Source: Sporosarcina trichiuri
Lineage (GTDB): Bacteria > Bacillota > Bacilli > Bacillales_A > Planococcaceae
DNA length: 64,000 bases
Direction: 5' to 3'
Assembly (NCBI RefSeq): GCF_030406775.1
Contig: NZ_CP129119.1
Coordinates: 2,387,501-2,451,500, forward strand
The notes below the pieces were generated by a model. It was not told the origin of the DNA and did no database searches. It was given only the letters and a program-made list of their open reading frames with translations. The position numbers and the translations under genes are program-made. Positions 59,575 to 64,000 of the stretch are shown piece by piece. Position 1 is the stretch's first letter, and each line of letters starts with the position of its first letter.

Positions 59575-59605
59575 CGATGAATCCCTCCACAGTAAGTAGT
59601 TGTAA

Positions 59606-61102
59606 TCAGTCAAGCTTCGGGTCGAGTGCATCGCGCAGCCCGTCTCCTAAAAAGTTGAAGGAGAGGACGAGCAGGATGATCGCTAGTCCCGGGAAGATGG
59701 CGAGGTACGAATTGGTCTCAAGATATGCACTTCCGACTTTTAAAATATTCCCCCATTCGGGGATGTGGGGCTCTACGCCGAGTCCCAGATAACTCAAGCT
59801 GCTCGTCGCGATGACGGCCCCGCCGATGGTCAGTGTCGACTTGACGATCATCGGTGCAAGCGAGTTGGGGACGACCTGTTTGAACAGGATGGCGAAATTC
59901 GATTCGCCGAGCGCCTTCGCCGAATCCACGAAGTCGTAATTGGAGACCATGAGGACGTTCGCCCGCATCGTACGGGCATAGGTCGGGATGGCGCCTACAC
60001 TGAGGGCGATGATCAGATTGACCGTATTCGCGCCAAAAGCCGCAATAATTGCAATGGCCAGCAGGATGCCCGGAATGGAATACAGGATATCGAGCAGCCG
60101 CATGATCCAGTTATCGACATGATTGCTGTAGTAGCCGGCAATGGCGCCTAAAAATCCGCCGATCACACCCGGGAGAATGGTGGCTGCAAACCCGACGAGC
60201 AGGGAAATTCTCGCTCCGAACACAATTCGCGAAAACACATCCCGCCCGAAATTATCTGTTCCGAATGGGTAGGCAGCGCTCGGCGGCTGCAAAATCGCAC
60301 TGTAGTTATTCTCCACGGCGAGCGCATAATCGAATGTAAACCGGCTCGTAATGGAGATCGCCAGCATCAGGAGGATGAAAAACATGCCGAGCATCGCGGT
60401 CGAGTTCCGTGTGATCTTTTCCCACATGACGTTCCACTTCAGCATTCGCGATCGGTCAGAGCTCCTCGTTTTCATGAGGAGAGTCCATCCTAAAAGAAGG
60501 GCGAATAAGTTTCCGGTTACAGCACTGGCCAGCAGCAAGAGCGCCACCCAAGTCATCCAGCGAGGCGCCTCATACTCCTGTACATGGCGAACGACCAAGA
60601 TGAGTACGGCGAGATAGAAAACCCCGATCAGCAGGAGAGTTCCCATGGACGGTAAAAAGGTATCGCTGACATAAGGTTTGAATAGATTCACCGCGCTGAT
60701 GGCGAGCACCGTAAACTGTGTCAGCAGCGTATACGCCGCAAACGTATATTCCACAGACTTTTTCGCGTTGATTAGATTGAAAGCGAAAGCCCCTGCGAAA
60801 ATGTTGCCGGCTGCGAGACTTACGAGCTGGACATAGCCAAGACGTCTCGTGGCTGGTGGAATGACACCCGTCTGGAGCAGATCTTTCTTCATCTTCCGAG
60901 TGATGTACACCTGAAAACAAGTAGTCGCTGCCCAGACGCCGAACAGGCTGAAGGCAAAGGGGTGTATATCGCCGGTCTTGAACGAAATGCTGTTCCAGAG
61001 AAAGATCCCTGTAAGGACGAGCGACAGAACCCACGTGAAATTCGCTTGCGTGTATTCCGTGGAAACGGCTAACGAATGACGTTTCCGTATTGTTTTTTTC
61101 AT
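59606..61102 (-). CDS. Peptide-type ABC transporter permease (OppC-like) with N-terminal membrane extension
   Basis: The C-terminal half (about residues 215-498) is a standard OppC/DppC permease with FGTDNFGRDVFSRI and the ATPase-contact loop DSAKALGESNFAILFKQVVP. The first 210 residues add about six further membrane segments not normally present in OppC. I chose the ATG at 61102, six bases after AGGTG; an ATG at 61120 overlaps the upstream gene. The extension's role is unknown. Confidence 0.88.
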   Translation of the reverse strand: MKKTIRKRHSLAVSTEYTQANFTWVLSLVLTGIFLWNSISFKTGDIHPFAFSLFGVWAATTCFQVYITRKMKKDLLQTGVIPPATRRLGYVQLVSLAAGNIFAGAFAFNLINAKKSVEYTFAAYTLLTQFTVLAISAVNLFKPYVSDTFLPSMGTLLLIGVFYLAVLILVVRHVQEYEAPRWMTWVALLLLASAVTGNLFALLLGWTLLMKTRSSDRSRMLKWNVMWEKITRNSTAMLGMFFILLMLAISITSRFTFDYALAVENNYSAILQPPSAAYPFGTDNFGRDVFSRIVFGARISLLVGFAATILPGVIGGFLGAIAGYYSNHVDNWIMRLLDILYSIPGILLAIAIIAAFGANTVNLIIALSVGAIPTYARTMRANVLMVSNYDFVDSAKALGESNFAILFKQVVPNSLAPMIVKSTLTIGGAVIATSSLSYLGLGVEPHIPEWGNILKVGSAYLETNSYLAIFPGLAIILLVLSFNFLGDGLRDALDPKLD

Positions 61103-61116
61103 AGCTTTCACCTGCC

Positions 61117-62538
61117 TCATGAATGGTCAATCTTCGAACGGATACGCGGGTCCAGCAATGCGTACAAAATATCGATCACTAAATTGACCAGCGAAATAGT
61201 GATGGCGACGTAGACGACACCGCCCATGATCGCCGGAATATCGGGGATGAACTGCTTGTCGACGATGTAGCTGCCGATCCCCCGAATGTTGAACACTTTT
61301 TCTGTTACCGCCGCTCCCCCGAGCATGCCGCCAAATAATAGTCCGATCACGGTGATCACAGGAATCATGGCGTTCCCGACAGCGTGCTTCCACAGCACCT
61401 GTCCGTAAGCCAAACCTTTTGCCCGGGCTGTAATGATGTAGTCTTCATTGATGATCTCCAGAAGGGAGGAGCGCATCATTCTCGCGATGGAAGCGGTAAG
61501 CGCGGTTCCAAGCACGACAACAGGCATGATCAGTGAAAGCGCATGCCCGGGGCTGTAGGTCGCCGGCAGCCAATTCAAATGAATGGAAAACCCGAGGATG
61601 AAGATCAGCCCCTGCCAGAAGTTCGGGATCGACAGCCCGATCAGCGCGACGAACATGAACGAATAATCCAGGAACGAATTGGGCCGCGTTGCAGATAGGA
61701 TCCCCACAGGAATCGCAATCACAATCGCCATGATGACGGAAAACAACGCGATCGTTAACGTGACCGGAAACTTGTTGGAAATACTGGCTGCCACATTTTC
61801 ATTCCCCGCGAACGAAGACCCGAGATCGAACGTTGCAATTCCTTTCAAAGCGTTCCAGAGCTGCTGCCAGTAGGACAAATCGAGCCCATGCAATCGGTTG
61901 AAATTCGCAATTTGTTCCTGCGTTGCCGATTCTCCTAAGATGTTGGTGGCCGGGTCGAACGGAGAGACATAGAGAATCGTAAAGACCAGAACGGCAACTC
62001 CGATGATCACCCCTATGCTTTGCAAAAGCCGCTCTGTGATATAGAGGATGAATGGATTGCTCATCAGGAACAGCAGTACATACATGAAGAATCCGGGAAT
62101 CAGCGAAACGATCAAAAATGCAGGGTTCCGAAGAAGCGATTGAAAGTACGTAAAGTACGTCTCCTTTTGCCTCCCCATCTGTGTGAGCTGCATCTCACTG
62201 AGCCGCTCACTCTCTGCGGTCAGTTTTTCATCTGCCAGCTTCTCTGCTTCCCGGTGTATGTCAGCCGAGCTGACGTTTTCACCGAAAAATTTCCGCTTCC
62301 GTTCAAGCTGATCCTTGTACTCCTCCAGCCATTCTTCCTTCCGCCCCTCGTCCGCCAGTTGTACCCTTGCAGCGTTCAGCATGCTCGAGTACTGCCGGTC
62401 TTTTCTATTCCATATATAACTGCAATACGTGAAAAGATGGAGAGGCAGTCCGGCCAGCAGCAAAAGTACTTGGTAGGCGGTATGGCCCCTGGCTTTCTTA
62501 TAAGAGCGTTCAAAAAGCGAAATTACTGTGCGTGACAT
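61117..62538 (-). CDS. Peptide-type ABC transporter permease (OppB-like) with N-terminal extension
   Basis: The 473-residue product ends in an OppB/DppB permease core (about residues 160-473) with LHGLDLSYWQQ, the contact loop TARAKGLAYGQVLWKHAVGN and a terminal DILYALLDPRIR. Residues 1-155 add one or two membrane segments and a long charged, probably coiled-coil region. The ATG at 62538 follows AAGGAGGTGA; an ATG at 62556 is less likely. It is the first gene of the operon, behind a consensus promoter. Confidence 0.88.
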   Translation of the reverse strand: MSRTVISLFERSYKKARGHTAYQVLLLLAGLPLHLFTYCSYIWNRKDRQYSSMLNAARVQLADEGRKEEWLEEYKDQLERKRKFFGENVSSADIHREAEKLADEKLTAESERLSEMQLTQMGRQKETYFTYFQSLLRNPAFLIVSLIPGFFMYVLLFLMSNPFILYITERLLQSIGVIIGVAVLVFTILYVSPFDPATNILGESATQEQIANFNRLHGLDLSYWQQLWNALKGIATFDLGSSFAGNENVAASISNKFPVTLTIALFSVIMAIVIAIPVGILSATRPNSFLDYSFMFVALIGLSIPNFWQGLIFILGFSIHLNWLPATYSPGHALSLIMPVVVLGTALTASIARMMRSSLLEIINEDYIITARAKGLAYGQVLWKHAVGNAMIPVITVIGLLFGGMLGGAAVTEKVFNIRGIGSYIVDKQFIPDIPAIMGGVVYVAITISLVNLVIDILYALLDPRIRSKIDHS

Positions 62539-62583
62539 CCAATTCACCTCCTTCATATTGTTTAATTCCGATTGGTATACTAA

Positions 62584-62612
62584 ACTATAGGATATACACT
62601 ATTGATTGTCAA
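62584..62612 (-). promoter_or_regulatory. Promoter of the permease-SBP operon
   Basis: On the minus strand a consensus -35 TTGACA (62607-62612) and -10 TATAGT (62584-62589) are spaced by exactly 17 bp. It lies in the 120-bp divergent gap shared with the ATPase gene. Confidence 0.87.
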
Positions 62613-62659
62613 TTTTATCTTTTTGAATCATCAAATATGACAAAAGGAGCGTATTCATA

Positions 62660-64000
62660 ATGGAATCGATTTTAAAAGTGAGGAACTTGCACGTTTCATT
62701 CACGGGACGACAGAAGGACTTCGATGCTGTCCGCGGGGTCAGTTTCGAGGTCGGCAAAGGAGAAACACTGGGTATTGTGGGCGAATCAGGCAGTGGGAAA
62801 AGTGTAACAGCTCGTTCTATCATGAGGTTGCTTCCGTCTCCGCCGTCCTATGTAAAAGAGGGAGTAATTGAGTTCCAAGGGGAAGATCTGAGTTTGAAAA
62901 CGGAGAAGGATATGGAGAGCATCCGTGGCCACGGCATTGGCATGATTTTTCAAGACCCGATGACCTCATTGAATCCAACAAAGAAAATCGGAGGCCAAAT
63001 CGCCGAAAGCATAGTGAAACATATGAAAGTGTCTAAGAAAGAAGCGAGGAAGGAGACGATCGAGCTCCTTACATTAGTCGGTATCCAAAACAGCGAGGAA
63101 CGGGTGGACCAATACCCGCATGAGTTCTCAGGAGGCATGCGTCAGAGGGTGATGATTGCGATGGCACTCGCCTGTAAGCCCGCCCTGCTGATTGCGGATG
63201 AGCCGACCACCGCATTGGACGTCACGATACAGGCACAGATTTTGTCGCTCATGAAAAGTATTCAGCAGCGCTTCGGCACTTCGATCATCCTCATTACACA
63301 TGATCTCGGCGTCGTGGCGGAGATGTGCGACCGCGTTGTCGTGATGAAAGAAGGAGAGATCGTGGAATCCGGCACTGTTTTTGAATTGTTCGAGAGTCCG
63401 AAACATCCTTATACGAAACGATTGTTGAATGCACTGCCCCGGTTGGATGACAAAAAGAAAGAGAAACGGGTGCCGCAGCTGCGGGAAGGGATGGACCGGG
63501 CTGTCCCGCTTGTCCAAGTGAACTCGCTCCAGCAGCATTTCGGAAACGGCAAAAAAGGGGTGACGAAGGCAGTGGATGATATCAGCTTCCACATACGCCC
63601 TGGAGAAACACTTGGACTGGTGGGGGAATCCGGTTCAGGGAAATCCACGACAGGCCGGGCAATCCTCCGGTTAACCGAGCCTACCGCCGGTGAGGTGCTC
63701 TACCAAGGAATGGGCATCAGCCGATTTTCTGCAAAAGAGATGAAAGCGATGCGGCGGCATATGCAGATGATTTTCCAAGACCCGTATTCGTCTTTGAATC
63801 CGCGATTCAAAGTGCTGGATATAATCGGGCAGGCACTCGATATCCATCGATTGAGCAAAAGCAAACAAGAGAGGAAGAAACGGGTGGAGGATCTTCTCGT
63901 GATGGTAGGGCTGGAACCGGAACACGCCATGCGGTATCCACACGAATTCTCGGGCGGCCAGCGTCAGCGGATCGGTATTGCCCGAGCATTGGCAGTAGAG
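62660..64000 (+). CDS. Fused peptide-type ABC transporter ATPase (OppD-OppF), partial
   Basis: The gene starts with an ATG behind AAAAGGAG and stays open to the window's end, giving at least 447 codons. Two complete nucleotide-binding domains follow each other. The first has GESGSGKSV, signature FSGGMRQR and Walker [13 protein letters not shown]. The second has GESGSGKST and reaches the signature FSGGQRQR at the edge. It is an OppD-OppF fusion that should drive the divergently encoded permeases. The C-terminus is cut by the window boundary. Confidence 0.92.
   Translation, partial: MESILKVRNLHVSFTGRQKDFDAVRGVSFEVGKGETLGIVGESGSGKSVTARSIMRLLPSPPSYVKEGVIEFQGEDLSLKTEKDMESIRGHGIGMIFQDPMTSLNPTKKIGGQIAESIVKHMKVSKKEARKETIELLTLVGIQNSEERVDQYPHEFSGGMRQRVMIAMALACKPALLIADEPTTALDVTIQAQILSLMKSIQQRFGTSIILITHDLGVVAEMCDRVVVMKEGEIVESGTVFELFESPKHPYTKRLLNALPRLDDKKKEKRVPQLREGMDRAVPLVQVNSLQQHFGNGKKGVTKAVDDISFHIRPGETLGLVGESGSGKSTTGRAILRLTEPTAGEVLYQGMGISRFSAKEMKAMRRHMQMIFQDPYSSLNPRFKVLDIIGQALDIHRLSKSKQERKKRVEDLLVMVGLEPEHAMRYPHEFSGGQRQRIGIARALAVE

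Overview
The window is the chromosomal replication-origin region of a Gram-positive Bacillales bacterium. The order dnaA-dnaN-yaaA-recF-gyrB-gyrA, diverging from rpmH-rnpA-yidC-jag-mnmE-mnmG-rsmG-noc-soj-spo0J, is the classical Bacillus/Planococcaceae origin order. The yyaC gene and the noc/soj/spo0J set point to an endospore-forming lineage. The high GC content, the frequent GTG and TTG starts, and the absence of remB (yaaB) between recF and gyrB suggest a higher-GC member of the Planococcaceae. A genus such as Bhargavaea is only a guess. No rRNA, tRNA, CRISPR array or intact insertion sequence was seen.

Layout. 1-10 kb (minus strand): an HD-GYP-like protein, gyrA, gyrB, recF, yaaA, dnaN and dnaA. 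The bipartite origin flanks dnaA. A DnaA-box array and an autoregulated-looking dnaA promoter lie upstream (10.02-10.39 kb). A DnaA-trio unwinding element lies between dnaA and dnaN (8.53-8.66 kb). 10.5-20.1 kb (plus): ribosome, RNase P, membrane insertase, tRNA modification and chromosome segregation genes, with two parS sites. 20.1-31.6 kb: DUF554, yyaC, DUF951, ychF, a DUF3267 metalloprotease-like gene, rpsF-ssb-rpsR, yybS-gdpP-rplI-dnaC and purA. 31.6-39.8 kb: a Noc-binding-site-like palindrome, the walRK-yycHI-walJ-htrA operon, a dense second cluster of DnaA boxes, a CxxH/CxxC protein and rlmH.

39.8-43.97 kb is visibly AT-richer. It starts exactly at the 3' end of rlmH, the site where SCC elements insert in staphylococci. 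It carries a methionine ABC transporter (metNPQ) and an exported MTA/SAH-nucleosidase-like lipoprotein, and it is bracketed by imperfect att-like repeats. From 44 kb on the genes are accessory: an ECF sigma factor / PadR-like / SEDS-polymerase module, a carotenoid-desaturase-like flavoprotein, an alpha/beta hydrolase, a TatD-type hydrolase, an amidohydrolase with an internal deletion, a CoA-type Nudix hydrolase, a type VII MntA/HepT toxin-antitoxin pair, a MarR-PaiA-PaiB operon with a clear operator, Ohr, and a DUF4317 protein.

The right end holds a divergent peptide-type ABC transporter. Its substrate-binding lipoprotein appears circularly permuted, both permeases carry long N-terminal extensions, and the two ATPases are fused in one gene that runs off the window. 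Two dispersed-repeat families are also present: a GC-rich ~125-170 bp Bacillales-type intergenic repeat (10.8 and 23.8 kb) and arrays of 20-bp period sharing a TGAGCG core (37.3 and 57.6 kb).
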